Notes: generated from the sequence alone by a model not told the origin. A stretch of 64,000 bases of DNA from Mytilus trossulus (GCF_036588685.1 NC_086378.1:15789578-15853577), one strand, 5' to 3'; shown: positions 46,040-58,196, counted from the first letter of the stretch. Program-made: numbers and translations.

Positions 46040-46275
46040 TGTGTCTATACCTGACTTGGTACATGCATTTTCAAATGTAGCAAATGGTGAATTGAAACTG
46101 GTTTTATAGCGCTAAACCTTTCACTTGTAGGACAGTCGCATCAAATTCCGCTATATTTACAACGATGCGTCAACAAAACAGACATAATAGCTACAGTTGT
46201 TAAAATAGGGGTGCAGCAGACATATATGTGTAACAATCTCAATTAAAACAACAAAAACAAACACATATCTAACGG
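46040..46275 (-). repeat. Interspersed repeat family R-D
   Basis: Minus-strand copy with ACCTGACTTGGTACATGCAT, AACTGGTTTTATAGCGCTAA and CAACGATGCGTCAACAAAAC. It lies immediately outside the ISL2EU-like element. Confidence 0.65.
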
Positions 46276-48308
46276 AAAAGCATAAAAGCATTTATCAAAT
46301 TTTACAACCACATTCATTGCTTACTCATATATGTTTATTTAATAAACCCATAAAGGATTGAAATATTTCAAGTCCTGTGACTGCATTCAAATTAACTCTT
46401 GTCTAGAGTCACGTGTTTGACGTCAGAATGTAAACGTCTCTCAGAAAGAAATATAATATAATTTTGTTGTTCAAAGTATTTTCAAAATTATAATTTCACA
46501 TGGGGAACGGTGGTATACAGGGTTGAAAAATCAAAAGTTTTGTAAGAACTTATTTCAGAAAAAAAAACGAGGTTGAAAATTATCGAGAAGTTCTTTAGAA
46601 TTTTTTCGAATCCACATCTGGTTAATTCAACTACGCGAGTAGAACAATATGATAATGGCATCATGATTATAATATAACAGTAACACAATGAGAGGATTTT
46701 TAAAAGTACAGAGCCACATCATATGTACCAAAGAAACACAAAAAGTCACACGTACAAAACACACCAGCAAAAATTATAGATAATACAAATAACACATTGA
46801 CGGTATGTATAAGTTCCGAGCCACGTCGAATGAATATCACAGAAAATAGATCAAACAGTAAAAGTTTTATTAATAATAGAACAAAAACAAATAAAAGAAT
46901 AATATAACACGTTATTAAGATGATAAACAACGTCAATTTACGGAATCTATAAATCAAGACCATTAGGTATTATTTATGAAGTTGATTAGGAATATTTATC
47001 AAAAAGGTCTTGGTACTTTCCGATGAACTGTTTTAGAAAAGGACGAGACGTTCTTTGACATTCCCTTGGTTCATCAACTTTCTGCTCAGACACTGGTGAC
47101 GTGTTTCAAAGTCTGAGTAGGAGGTGCAAGCTCTTGAATATCGAATAAGTTGGGAAATGTATATTCCATATGCAGGTGAAGTTGGTATGTTGCAACTAAG
47201 GTCGTCGAAATGGATAATTTCAAAATTAAAATCGTCTTGTTTGTCATAATTGCTGGTTCTGAAATGGCTGGGTATAAGTCTAAAATTGAGGCAGAGGGAG
47301 CCGTGTCTGTTCTTTCTTTAATTTTTATTTTATTTTTGGAACCAAATCAGAAAAGTTCGGATTGTTAATGAAAAGACAACCATCAATATATCTGAAAGTG
47401 AAATCAATAATGTAAGTGAAAACTGTGTGTTTTTTTTTTGTTTGAAATATACCAATGCTTTGCTTACGCCAGTTACAATAATGATTAGGGATGTGGTATT
47501 TTTTTTAACTTAATTCATATTTTTAAATGGACACAACTGTGACATTTTATTTAAACGGTCAAATAAATTACAAAAACCTAGATGCACCATGGACCAAATG
47601 ATGAAGAAGTAAACGACTTAAAGGCAACGAACGGCATTCATTATGTATCTAAACTAACGGCCCTGATTTAGGCCCCCAAAAATAAACGAAAACAAATATG
47701 ATATATATCAAAAAAGACAACCACTGAATAATAGGTTCAGACTTGAGACATATAAAATACAGAATGTCGCGAGGTACAGACTGCAAAAGAACGTTTGACA
47801 CGTTTGGAATGTATATTTATGGTAACGAAATTTCAAAATAGTGTCCTTTTCTGATAGTATTATTAATCTACACTTTTACTGCACTAAGCGTTGACATAGG
47901 TAGATATTTAGCCTCGGATAAGAGTAAGATTGAAGTTATTTTCAAAACTAGTGCAGACCAAACAAAGCACAAATTAATCATCAGTTCCTCAATAATTCTA
48001 TAGCTAGTGTGTGTACATTTTTAGATTTCTTCTTGTTTAATTAAGGTTTCATGAAGCACTTACATTACCAAACATACAATTTTCCCCATTGTTATGGTAT
48101 TTGCGAGTGTTTTTAGTAAAACATTGGATTTGTATATATGAGATGACATACATTTCCCTTAGATTTGTGGATTAAGAAAGAAAAGAAAGTTTGAAAACAT
48201 TTGTTTTTGTTTAAATTGAATATCGATGCTTTATTTATACATGCATGATACCAAGGCGAAATTGTTCACAGGTCGGCATGTAGCCTCATTGTACTTAATT
48301 TTACTTAC
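46276..48308. other. Intron sequence with one retroelement remnant
   Basis: At 46980-47335 a minus-strand R-C-like fragment is recognisable (its translation includes a FNFEIIHFDDL-type stretch and a YGIYISQLIRY-like stretch). It is a different subfamily from the 21440 copy. The remainder is anonymous AT-rich DNA. Confidence 0.45.
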
Positions 48309-48569
48309 AATTTACGGTCACATCAAGCTTATTATTTACATCACCAAGTCTATTTGATGCTGTGCATATAAACGGTCCATGATCATCAATAGATAATGAT
48401 TTTATCATCAGTTCTCTGTCGTTAATAATTGTTTTATCTGGTTTGGTCCATTTGTACTGACAAGCTGGATTGCATGTTGCTCTACACTCAATAGGCCCAA
48501 GTTTATCGCCTTTCCTCTTCGTTACTGAAATGTTACCAGGGTAAAATTGAAGGCTTGATCCAGGACCGA
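48309..48569 (-). CDS. Receptor gene exon: Ig-like domain with extra Cys pair (most 5' seen)
   Basis: This 261-bp exon (87 codons, phase 1-1) has acceptor TTTATTACAG and donor GTAAGT. Canonical Cys29 and Cys69, Trp41 and a DDHGPFIC F-strand define an Ig domain. The C-x3-C-x3-C-x3-W block (CRATCNPACQYKW) adds Cys33 and Cys37, as in the exon at 39154. It begins in phase 1, so at least one more upstream exon (signal peptide or further domains) must exist beyond 48.6 kb, but none was found up to 64 kb. Extracellular. The domain series resembles molluscan nephrin-, hemicentin- or CEACAM-like proteins, without an assigned orthologue. Confidence 0.88.
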
Positions 48570-48894
48570 CTGTAATAAACATGTTACAAATTTAAAACAG
48601 CAACAAAAATATGTGCCTGTATGACGCTAACTCCCGCTCGTACTACTATATGCATGTGTTCATTTTCTGGAAAGCATATAATCGTAGATAAACAATAAAT
48701 TTAAACAATGCTCGTCATAATGAAAATACTAATGACCTACGGAAACCGGTATATTATAAACAAACAGTGTAGCTTAACAAATATGCACGTGACTGAATAA
48801 CCGCATACCATACATCAATTCAACAGTTGTCTAAAAAATATTAATTGGTTTCAGCATTTTGGACAATGTATTAAAAGAGGTATTGCCCGACTAG

Positions 48895-49205
48895 CAAGTT
48901 TATATAAATAAAGGCATCAGTAGTATACCAGTGTTCGAAAGTCTTAAATCGATTTTTAGAAAACAAATCTGGGTTACAAACTAAAGCTGAGGGAAACAAC
49001 AGAAATAATAAAGGGCAACAAAAAACCAACGACAATGCAACGCACACAGAAACGAACTATAAGATAAAATTTGCAATTCCTGATTTGGTACAGGACAGTT
49101 TAAGAAAAAAATGGTGGGTTTAACCTGGTTTTGTAGCTATCAAAACCTCCCGCTTTCATGGCAATGTTGCATATAACACTAAAATGACAACATCACATGA
49201 CCGGA
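48895..49205 (-). repeat. Dispersed repeat family R-E
   Basis: Matches 36040-36300 (AGTAGTATACCAGTG near the start, ATGGTGGGTTTAACCTGGTT near the end). Non-coding. Confidence 0.6.
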
Positions 49206-49439
49206 ATGAACACATAAATTAAGAAAAAAAAAGAGTTTCATATAGATAAGTATTATTTTCTTATATTTCATATTAGAATAATATAACTATATACAATGTT
49301 CAATATTAATATAATAGACTGATCTGAAATTAATTATATACTTTTTTACAATTAAATACAATGTTCAATAATAATAAAATACACTTATCCGAAATCGCTT
49401 AACTAGTGTCGGTTTATCTCGATTATCAATTACATGAAT

Positions 49440-51250
49440 TAAGTGTGTTGAATGTCGATTTTCGTTATCGGATGGTTTACCTTGTTTAAAGGTAAGAACA
49501 TGCTTTTTAATGGATATGTTTTGTTGAATTTGGCGATTATATATCTTATCTTTTCTGTGGAAAGACCTATTGGTTTTCTTCTGATTACTATCATTAGGTC
49601 TTCCCACTTTTCTGTGGAAAGACCTATTGGTTGTCTTCTAATTACTATTTTTTCTTCTTCACCCACTTTTTCCTCACGGTGTTTTTTTGTTTCGCAAGAT
49701 GTCGCTTAGATTTTGTGCATATGATATCGAACAGTCATTATGATTTTAAAACTAACCCTGTTGAGCCGAACACTTTTTATTGTAAGAGTTATCTCCCCAA
49801 ACACTGTTTTTCTTGTGTACATATCTCCTTCGCATCCGTTAGAGATAACGACAAAATAATGTCACCAATTTGTTCGTTATTTCCTAAGGATCATAAAAAT
49901 TATTTTTAGTGAAGCGGTCCGGACACTCCATATGAGAGTTATTTCCCCTTCTGTGTTTAAAATGAGTAAAATGTAAATGTAATATGTTAACCATAATTGA
50001 TAGAGATCTATGGTCTTTTGATTTAAGGTCCTTGGTCCAAACAAAATAAAATGGTGTCAAGCTCAAGGGTCAAGATCGTTTCTTAATTTTGATTTTGGCT
50101 TATTTTCACATCTTTTCAAACAACATATACTATATCGACAACATATGTATTGGTTTAAAGGGTACGCTAACATTACATTATAGTTTCCTCCCCTCTTTTA
50201 TTTAAAAATATGCATATGGTGATATAACTCATCAACCAAATATCATTAAGACTTAGGGTCTTTTGATTTGAGGTGTTTGGTTTATGACCTTGAAATTGAG
50301 CACAAGGTCATATGTTTAGTTGACGTTCTAGATTTTGACCTTTGCTTTTATCTTATATGTATGCATAATAAAGCCCTGGGATTTTTTGCATTAAGTTGCA
50401 AGCAATATGACCTTGATAAGAAAACCGGAAGTGACCTTGTGTAAACCGGAAGTAGCTATTTTTTGTACTCTTTGTATGTAAAAGTATATAGAACAATATA
50501 TTTTCGGAAACAGTGTCAATTAAACAGTTAAATGATACCGGAAGTATCATTTTGCAAACTGGAAATATTCAATTAGCTACCTTATTTAAAAAATATTGCA
50601 TTGAAACCATATATTTTTGGAATCAGCGTACAATAAGCTATCATTTGAAGCTGTTAATGACGTTTAACACCTGTTTTTACAATTTTCATATCTAATTACT
50701 TGTTTATTATTTTGAAAGACCTTCAATTCTTCTCCGAACAATTGGTTTTAAATAATTTTTCTTTTATTCTTCTTCCGCCGCTTTTTTCTTACGGTGCTTT
50801 TTTTTTTATAAGATGTCGCTTAGATTTTGTGCGTATGATATCGAACAGTTATTACGATTTAAAAAATGAGTGTGTTAAGCCGAACTCTTGTTAGAGTTAT
50901 CTCCCCAAGCACTGTTTTTTCTTGTGTACAAATCTCTTGTTCTTGACTGTTATAAAAGTATATAGAACCAGATATTTTTGGTATCAGTGTCAAGTAAAAA
51001 TCTTAATTATTATGATATTACCTGGAGTAACATTTTTAAAACCGGAAGTAACAAATTATCTCCCGTATTTAAAAAATATTGTATAGAAACCATATATTTT
51101 GGAATCAGCGCGAAATAAGCTATCATTTGACGCTGAAAGTTTTAAACCAAATTTTACTAGATTCCTATTCAAATAAATGTTGTTTTTCATGTGGAAAGAC
51201 TTTCAATTGTTCTCTGAATAATTGGTTTTTAATTCTACTTGGATTTCAAA
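49440..51250 (+). repeat. Block of diverged direct repeats
   Basis: AAGATGTCGCTTAGATTTTG and GAGTTATCTCCCCAA blocks occur at 49640-49830 and again at 50755-50935. Bases 50430-50770 resemble 50945-51240 (AAACCATATATTTT and AGCTATCATTTGA). A 60-bp tandem near 49550-49660 repeats TGTGGAAAGACCTATTGGTT. No gene; the plus-strand frames here carry no domain. Confidence 0.6.
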
Positions 51251-51539
51251 CTACTTAGGTGCTTAATTAATTATTGATATTAGTTAAGGTGTCTTAAAAG
51301 TATTACAAAAGTGTTTTGTTTCTTTGAGAAAAACAAATTTCTGTTAAATTAAAGTTTGAAACACTTGGAATGTAGTATGTTCTTTGTGTAGATTGTATGA
51401 CCTTACGTATTTGTCAAATTTAGATTTAAAGAGAATGAATACATTAGTAAATTTGTTTCTTTGATTGGAAAAAAAGTATGACGTGCAGATAGCAAATCCT
51501 ATAATTGTCAGAATTATATTGAACCCGATATACTAATAT

Positions 51540-52490
51540 CTGTTATTTTGTAGCCTATTACGATATGTTTCATCTTCTTTATCTCTACTATGTTTGCGTT
51601 TACCAATCCACAGTCCTTCCGTTTTACTTTTATTTAGTTGTAATCCGAAAAAAGTTCAAAAAATTTCGATTTGTATTTAATGCTGTTCGGATTTCTTCTT
51701 TTGATTTTAGAAGAAGAGCTGAATCACCAGCAACTTCCGTGATTTACAAGCTATGTGTTTTACTATCAATTTTTAATTCTATGCCTTTTATGTTTTTGTT
51801 TTGCCTTAGTTGGTTAGCCATTATTTCTACTGACATTACGAAAAGTAAAGAAGAGCACGGGCATCCCTGCCGAACACCTCTTAGGGGTCTAACAGGGGCA
51901 GATATCCACCCATTTTGAATATAGAACTATTTACATTTGCATAAAAGATTTTTATCCAAATTATGAAGGGTTTATTTAGACCTAAATATTCTTAAGTATA
52001 ATACATAAAATTTCATTCTAATGTGTCAAAATCTTTCAAAAATTCTATGAATAAAATTGCTCCTTCTATATTAAACTTATCTGCGTATTCTATTACATCT
52101 AGTATTTTGCGTGAATTAAAACCTATAAATCTGTTCTTTGTGCATCCTGTTTGATCAGCACTAATGATTAAATTTAAGGGTTTTTATTTTTGTTCTTAAA
52201 GCTTAAGTGTATGAGAGTATTTTGTAATCACTATTTGATAATGATATTGGTCTTAAATTGGCAAGTTACAAAAGATCATTTTTCTTTTAAATTAGATCCA
52301 GTCAATTTCGTCTTTGTGTAAATGGCAAATTGATTCAATTATTTTATGTGAAAGATTTAAACTGGTTTTGTCATTAAAAGGTTTCGATTCTAGCTTAAAT
52401 TTGAAAAAAATCTATCAAATATTCCAAAAAACATTTCAGATCGTTTTGTCAAAAATGAAAGTGGCCGAATATGTGTTCATCCTCAACCTT
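51540..52490 (-). pseudogene. L1-like LINE reverse transcriptase fragment
   Basis: On the minus strand, reading from 52490 down, RT blocks appear in order: TGCTKNRFIGFNSRKILDVI (about 52155-52095), LFIEFLKDFDTLE (about 52030), IIWIKIFYANVNS (about 51955), RGVRQGCPCSSLLFVMSVEI (about 51880-51820), a damaged GDSALLLKS in place of ADD (about 51710) and a WIGKRK end. Stops and frameshifts are frequent. The RGVRQGCP plus WIG pattern fits the L1/Tx1 side of LINEs, unlike the element at 1-2360. It ends abruptly next to the direct repeat at 52495. Confidence 0.75.
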
Positions 52491-52494
52491 TATC

Positions 52495-52867
52495 AAATAT
52501 TCGAAAGAAACCAACAGATATAAATTTAGGAATTCGATATACCAGATAAAAAATAACCCAAATCCATTGAAATCACTTATAATATTTCCAATGACTCCAG
52601 ATTACCTTCGTTATACAAATGAAGATAAATTGTAAGACAAACTAAATAATAATCATAATAAAAAACAACAAATAGTAAGTTTGAATTTTGGCAATTTTTT
52701 GTCATGGATTTATTAGGACAGTTCAACTATATATCAACCGGCCTATGAATTTGTATTCATCGACAATGTCTCATAAATGTCCCAGATAAAAACATAGGAA
52801 GGCAACCATCATATTTTTTCCTCAAATGGCATCTGGGCTACAAGACGCCAACTGTAATAAATTCAGC
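52495..52867. repeat. 373-bp direct repeat, distal copy
   Basis: Nearly identical to 53201-53573 at a constant offset of 706 bp. Both begin AAATATTCGAAAGAAACCAA and end at ATTCAGC. They sit downstream of the tyrosine recombinase on the minus strand. Confidence 0.85.
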
Positions 52868-53200
52868 TATTCAGTAAATCAATATATTCAGTTCATATTC
52901 TGTCCAATCCATGACTTGTCTTTAACGATATCTGAAAATATACAACAGAGAGCAAAACATATTCTCAAGGATGGGTAGGGTGGGTTTTGTGTTCCTTCAG
53001 TTCACATCACACGATGAACCAATCACGAAAAGCATGCAATTTTATACCAAATAAAAGCGGGAAAACCGCTTACGAAATTATGTAGGTAAATGAAAGACGC
53101 TCAAGTCCTTCAAAATTAAAGAAAAGATAACTCTAGTTTAGCAGACGATAATCTTAATTTATTAAATTGATTTAATGCTTAATGATTAAATCTTATTATT

Positions 53201-53573
53201 AAATATTCGAAAGAAACCAACAGATATAAATTTAGGAATTCGATATACCAGATAAAAGAAAACCCAAATCCATTAAAATCACTCATAGTATTTCCAATGA
53301 CTCCAGATTACCTTCGTTATACAAATGAAGATAAATTGTAAGACAAACTAAATAATAATCATAATAAAAAACAACAAATAGTAAGTTTGAATTTTGGCAA
53401 TTTTTTGTCATGGATTTATTAGGACAATTCAACTATATATCAACCGGCCTATGAATCTGTATTCATCGACAATGTCTCATAAATGTCCCAGATAAAAACA
53501 TAGAAGGGCAACCATCATATGTTTTCTCCAAATGGCAACTGGGCTACCAGACGCCAACTGTAATAAATTCAGC
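53201..53573. repeat. 373-bp direct repeat, proximal copy
   Basis: See the copy at 52495-52867. Between them lie 333 bp (52868-53200). Relative to the recombinase gene this fits a B1-A2-B2 split direct repeat terminus of a YR retrotransposon. Confidence 0.85.
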
Positions 53574-53710
53574 CAAATGCTAGCAAACTTGTTTGTAGGC
53601 ATCGCAAAACTTTTATAAAACAATTTATCAATCCATGACAAAAAAAATAACTTAAACACACAAAACAAATGAAAAAAACCTAGGTTTTGAACAAGCATCT
53701 TAATTGAACG

Positions 53711-54365
53711 GAGTTTAACAACTAAACATTAGTTCAACGAAGTATATCAACTATACTAAATATTAGTTCAACGACGTATATCAACTATATTATACAACAG
53801 TTCAACGTAGTATAGCAACTGTACTATACAACAGTTCAACGTAGTATATCAACTATACTAAACAACATTTCAACGAAGTATATCAACTATACTATACAAC
53901 ATTTCAACGAAGAAAATCAACTAAACTATACAACAGATTAACGAAGTAATCAACTTTACTGTACAATAGATCAACGAAGTAATCAACTTTTTTATACAAT
54001 AGATCAACGAAGTAATCAACTTTACTATACAACAGATCAACGAAGTAATTAACTGAACTATACATCAGATCAAAGAAGTAATCAACTGAACTTTACAACA
54101 TATCAACGAAGTAATCAACTTTATTATACAACATTTCAACGAAGTAATCAACTTTACTATACAACATATCAACTAAGTAATCAACTTTACTATACAACAT
54201 ATCAACGTATTTATCAACTTTACTATACAACAGATCAACGAAGTAATCAACTTTACTATACAAAAGATCAACGAAGTAATCAACTTTACTCTAAAAAGAT
54301 CAACGAAGTAATCAACTTTACTATAAAAAGATCAACGAAGTAATCAACTTTACTATACAATAGTA
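53711..54365. repeat. 33-bp minisatellite, about 20 units
   Basis: The unit is of the type ATCAACGAAGTAATCAACTT followed by TACTATACAACAG. Left units have GTATATCAACTATAC instead of GTAATCAACTTTAC. The length is a multiple of three, giving an 11-residue periodic translation on the plus strand, but units with 1-2-base deletions near 54290-54330 break it. Confidence 0.85.
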
Positions 54366-54539
54366 CAAATATAAACAACGTGCACAACATTTTTTTTTTA
54401 TTCAACTATGTATTTACAACTAACAACAAAACTGTTGTATATTCAACAGAGCTGTTCAACTTGATGCATGCATTCAACAACTAAAATAATTCATTCAACT
54501 GACATACAACTTCATGTGTCCATGCACGATGGCTTGCAA

Positions 54540-55660
54540 CTTTAAACAGTTTAAAATTCATCTTGATATAAAAATCTGTTTGGATACTTAGTAACCAACT
54601 CTAATGCTGACTGAATAGCATTAATAAAAATGTCATTGCCAATATATAACAGATTCGCCATCATCAGCGAAAAGAGTTGAATGGATATCATCAAAATCAG
54701 TATGTTTAATAGCCTTGCCCCCAACTTTGTGTAAGCAAGATCTAACCCCCCTTTATTTAAAACAGTCTGAAACTGAAATCTTGTCAATGATTTTCCATTT
54801 ATATGGCAAAAATGAGGACCATCATTTCCAGGTCTTATTTGCAAAAATGCTTTCAAACTTTGTAAAGGACAGATCCCATTTGATTCATTTTTATTTATTT
54901 TTTACAACTAAAGTTACTGTAGTGGATCTCCCTTTTTGATCAGTTTTTGAAAAAAAAACTTATCGTAATAAACAGCTGATTTAAGAAGGTCAATATAAAC
55001 ATCCCGCCTTTGTAAAACATGCTTTGCATAACATTCGTTGTAATGGCAAATTCACTCAAACGTAAAAATATAGCAAGCTAGGTTAAATGCTGTTTGAAAC
55101 AATATTGATTTATAATTAGAAGAGCACACGTGCCTCAAAGCCACATTTAATCTAATAAAAAAATCAATAAACAAAGGTTCCCGAAGATCTCAAGAATTGT
55201 AAAGTCTATCACAACCACCCAAAAGTCTCTGAATGATACAAGATAAAGTTAAATATTCATTCCCTTGAATTTTTAATTTGTAACTTATTCCAGATATATA
55301 TGATCTCATTGTAATGATGAATAATGATTTAGTGACAAAAAAAACAATACATGTATAACCAATAATTTGTCTGTTACTTGGTGGCCAACTAAGGAAATAG
55401 AATATTCCATCCTGAACATATTGAACGAATGCAATGCATTTTCATAAACATTTTTGGTAGTTTGAGAAATTGAATAATTCAACAATTTTGAACCTTCTAT
55501 AACAAAAGATTTAAGAATTCGTGTGGAATAGTCTGTGGCGTCCGGTCGGCATTGCTCGTTACTTCTCTGAACTTTTTCATCTGTCCACGAGATAAAGCTT
55601 AAGCAATAAAATTGTCTTTTGAAAAAAATATGCAACGCTTTAAATTGAAAATTGAATAAT
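54540..55660 (-). pseudogene. Tyrosine recombinase (and hydrolase relic) of DIRS-like retrotransposon
   Basis: Bases 55306-55635 hold the N-terminal core-binding part (SISQTTKNVYENALHSFNMF). Bases 54730-54856 hold a catalytic-domain stretch (LQIRPGNDGPHFCHINGK then LTRFQFQTVL) typical of DIRS-type recombinases. The RIGAA box and catalytic Tyr region are missing, removed by a deletion. Directly after it, 54560-54700 encode IGNDIFINAIQSALE with a preceding FADDGESV. This resembles the C-terminal end of an SGNH-type hydrolase sometimes found in such elements. It is inactive. The element's own RT lies upstream on the same strand. Confidence 0.7.
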
Positions 55661-56935
55661 AATGTTTACAAAACTATTTTTCTTAACAAAAACATAACCC
55701 TGTCAGTTTTTGAAGATTTTGAATTTAAAATTGTAACAACAGCCATATTATCACAATGACAAATTATCTTCTTATTCGTAAACCTTTCTTTCCATAAATA
55801 GATGGCCAAAGCAATAGGTATATTTTCCAAATAAGTAATTTCACTTAATAAAACTTTGCCCCAATTATGGCCATAGTAAAATTGCCCATGGCCTATTTAA
55901 ATAAGCTGCACAAACCAGTAAATAACAACCTGCACTGTCAGTATACAAATGTAAATCAGCATTTGAAACCCAATCTTAATCTTGGATATATGTATAGCCA
56001 TTAAATTCTTTATAAAAATATTGCCACATATGCAAATCATCTCGTATTCCCTTTGTCAATCTTATAAAATGACGAGATTTTTTAACATTTTTAAAAGAGT
56101 CATATAGACGCCTCAAAAATGACCTTCTGGAGGAAGGAGCCCTAAATCAATTAACAAACCTATGTATTCCAGTTTTTTCCAGGACCTGCTGTTTTTTTAA
56201 TTGCTATAGGAACTTCCAAGTTTGAACAAATTTTTGAAAATGCAGTCATAAGAAAGAGACAGTAATCTTTATGAGCTTTTCCAACAAATATAAAATCATC
56301 AATATAATGATCCAAAATTTCAGAATGCGTTTTATTTTCAACTGACCAATGCAAAAAGGTTGAAACATTTTCAAATGTAGCACAACTAATAGAACATCCC
56401 ATGGGCATTATTTTTTGGATATAGTAAAGACCATTTACCTTGATGCCTAGAAAATCAAAATCACCAGGATAAAATTTAAGTAAAGAAAATGCCGATTTAA
56501 TATTCATTTTTTCCATTAAAGCAGAATTCTCATTTGTTTAACAAGTTTGACAGCATTGTCAAATGATGAATAAGTGACCTTTGTAAACTGAGTATCAATA
56601 AAATCATTGATACTTTCATTCGGAAGTAAGACAAATAAGTTATTAATCTAAGTCCAACAGTTTTTTTAGGAACTAAACCAATAGGAGAGCGCCGAGGATT
56701 TGAAATAGGTTTATGTTTAAATTCAACCTAATGATATCTCATTATTCAACTTCTTTTGAGCTTCAATAAGGTTTTTTTTCAAAACAGACAACAAATTTCT
56801 ATAGTCACATGAACGTCTAGGTCCTAATAATTTTAAAACCATATTTAAATCCATTCAAAAGTTCAACAGCGCTTTGCTTATTATGATATAGTTCCAGAAG
56901 CTTAGAGAGTTCATTTACATTAACCGTAGATGTTC
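55661..56935 (-). pseudogene. Reverse transcriptase-RNase H of DIRS-like retrotransposon
   Basis: Reading from 56935 down: a leader with ELLNGFKYGFKI (about 56850), LIGLVPKKTVGLRLINNL (about 56690-56640, the basic RT entry motif), then SINDFIDTQFTKVTYSSFD. From 56516 follow NIKSAFSLLKFYPGDFDFLG (motif A, Asp changed to Asn), MGCSISCATFE (motif B) and HYIDDFIFVG (motif C with both Asp). A decayed RNase H region follows (56150-55661). The MGCSIS plus IDDF pattern is that of DIRS-type reverse transcriptases. The upstream part of the protein lies across the BEL/Pao insertion, at 63499 onward. Confidence 0.8.
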
Positions 56936-56940
56936 CTAGG
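56936..56940. repeat. Target-site duplication CTAGG (left)
   Basis: Matches CTAGG at 63494-63498 and abuts the LTR end. Five bases is the usual length for BEL/Pao integrases. Confidence 0.9.
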
Positions 56941-57504
56941 TGTATAACTTGGACATGAAATCAATTGTCAGGTTGTAACTATTTATTCCTATCGATTCAA
57001 CCTACAAACAAACAAAAAACAAATTTTCAGTCACATAATAAACACAATAATCAAATTAATACCATAAATGCTCCGTAAATTCACTTTCAACTTAATCAAT
57101 GATTCCGATTGTCCTTTGTCTTTTATATGTAAATGTTATTCAAGCGTTCCATAGTTTTTCCACACGTTGATCTCTGTATTGATATGTAAATGTTATTCAC
57201 GCGTTCCATAGTTTTTCCCAAACGATTATCATTGTAACATAATAACATCTTCGAATCATGTTCATATATAAAACAAACGGAATTATCAGTTCATATTCAT
57301 TGGTCTGTACACGAAACTGTAAGATAACTGTTCTTAATCTGTAATTCAACTTACGCATTGACATAATACACCCAAGTTATGTGTTCCGCCTTGTCATTCA
57401 TTTACGGGATTGTTGATAATGGGGATAGAAACGACAGTTTTGATATTGGAATAGCCTAATTAAATTCTACAAAAACAATACATATATATCGTTCAAGCGA
57501 TACA
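56941..57504 (-). repeat. 3' LTR of the BEL/Pao element
   Basis: Pairs with 62923-63493. Inside it, an about 55-bp stretch with ATATGTAAATGTTATTCA and CGTTCCATAGTTTTTCC is duplicated in tandem (57125-57235). Confidence 0.92.
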
Positions 57505-57520
57505 TTCACCCAGCAAATAG

Positions 57521-58196
57521 TCAATCCTCTAACTGTTCCTCAACTGGTAATATTACAACAAGCCTGTGTACGGAACGGCGTATGGTTTGATCCTCACATC
57601 CATTGTATGAGACTCCTTGACTGACATTTTTATATCTGAGAATCACATCTCTCACAAACCCATCTCTTCCGGCATTCGCTTCGACGATCTGCGCCATTTT
57701 CCATCGTCCACGGACAATGTTTGAATCTTGCACTATCACTAAGTCCCCAACTTTTACATTCCTTTGTTTGGTATGCCATTTTTGACGAATGATTAGCGTA
57801 GGAAAAAAATCTCGTGTCCATTTTTTCCAAAAGTTTTGGACTACTTGTTGAATAAATTTCCACCTCAATCTAAAATTGCTGTTCTCATCGAAGTTTCCAT
57901 TGGGAACACGAATGCTTGATCTACCTAATAACAAATCATTTGGATACAAATATGATCCTTCCGTTGGGTCCGAATTTTTTGTTCCAATTGGTCTTTCATT
58001 TAACAGATTAGATACTTCAAATAACACAGTCTGTAACTCAGAAAACGTCATCACCGATGTTCCTATGGCAACCTCCAAACTCTTTTTTCACAGATTTGAC
58101 TAGTGATTCACTGACTCCGTTTTCCCAGGGGGCATCTGCCGATTTGGTAGTGACCCAATCCATACCTTTGCATTCACCAAACGACTTAATTGGTTC
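57521..58196 (-). pseudogene. BEL/Pao integrase C-terminal part
   Basis: Bases 58105-58196 contain APWENGVSESLVKS with the third catalytic residue (Glu) of the DDE integrase core. A one-base insertion in a six-A run near 58085 shifts the frame into the 185-codon stretch 57521-58078. That stretch holds LLNERPIG and the BEL/Pao-type C-terminal domain (KVGDLVIVQDSNIVRGRWKM, about residues 105-125). The polyprotein would end just before the 3' LTR at 57504. The frame is broken from the upstream core by a TAG at 58197. Confidence 0.85.

Noticed and set aside
51565..51918. 117-codon plus-strand frame
   Set aside because: It is antisense to the L1-like reverse transcriptase that reads clearly on the minus strand.
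52495..53573. LTR pair of a separate retrotransposon
   Set aside because: Only 333 bp lie between the copies, with no TG/CA ends or target duplication; split direct repeats of the YR element fit better.
57876..58103. Plus-strand open frame over the integrase
   Set aside because: Antisense shadow of the BEL/Pao integrase.
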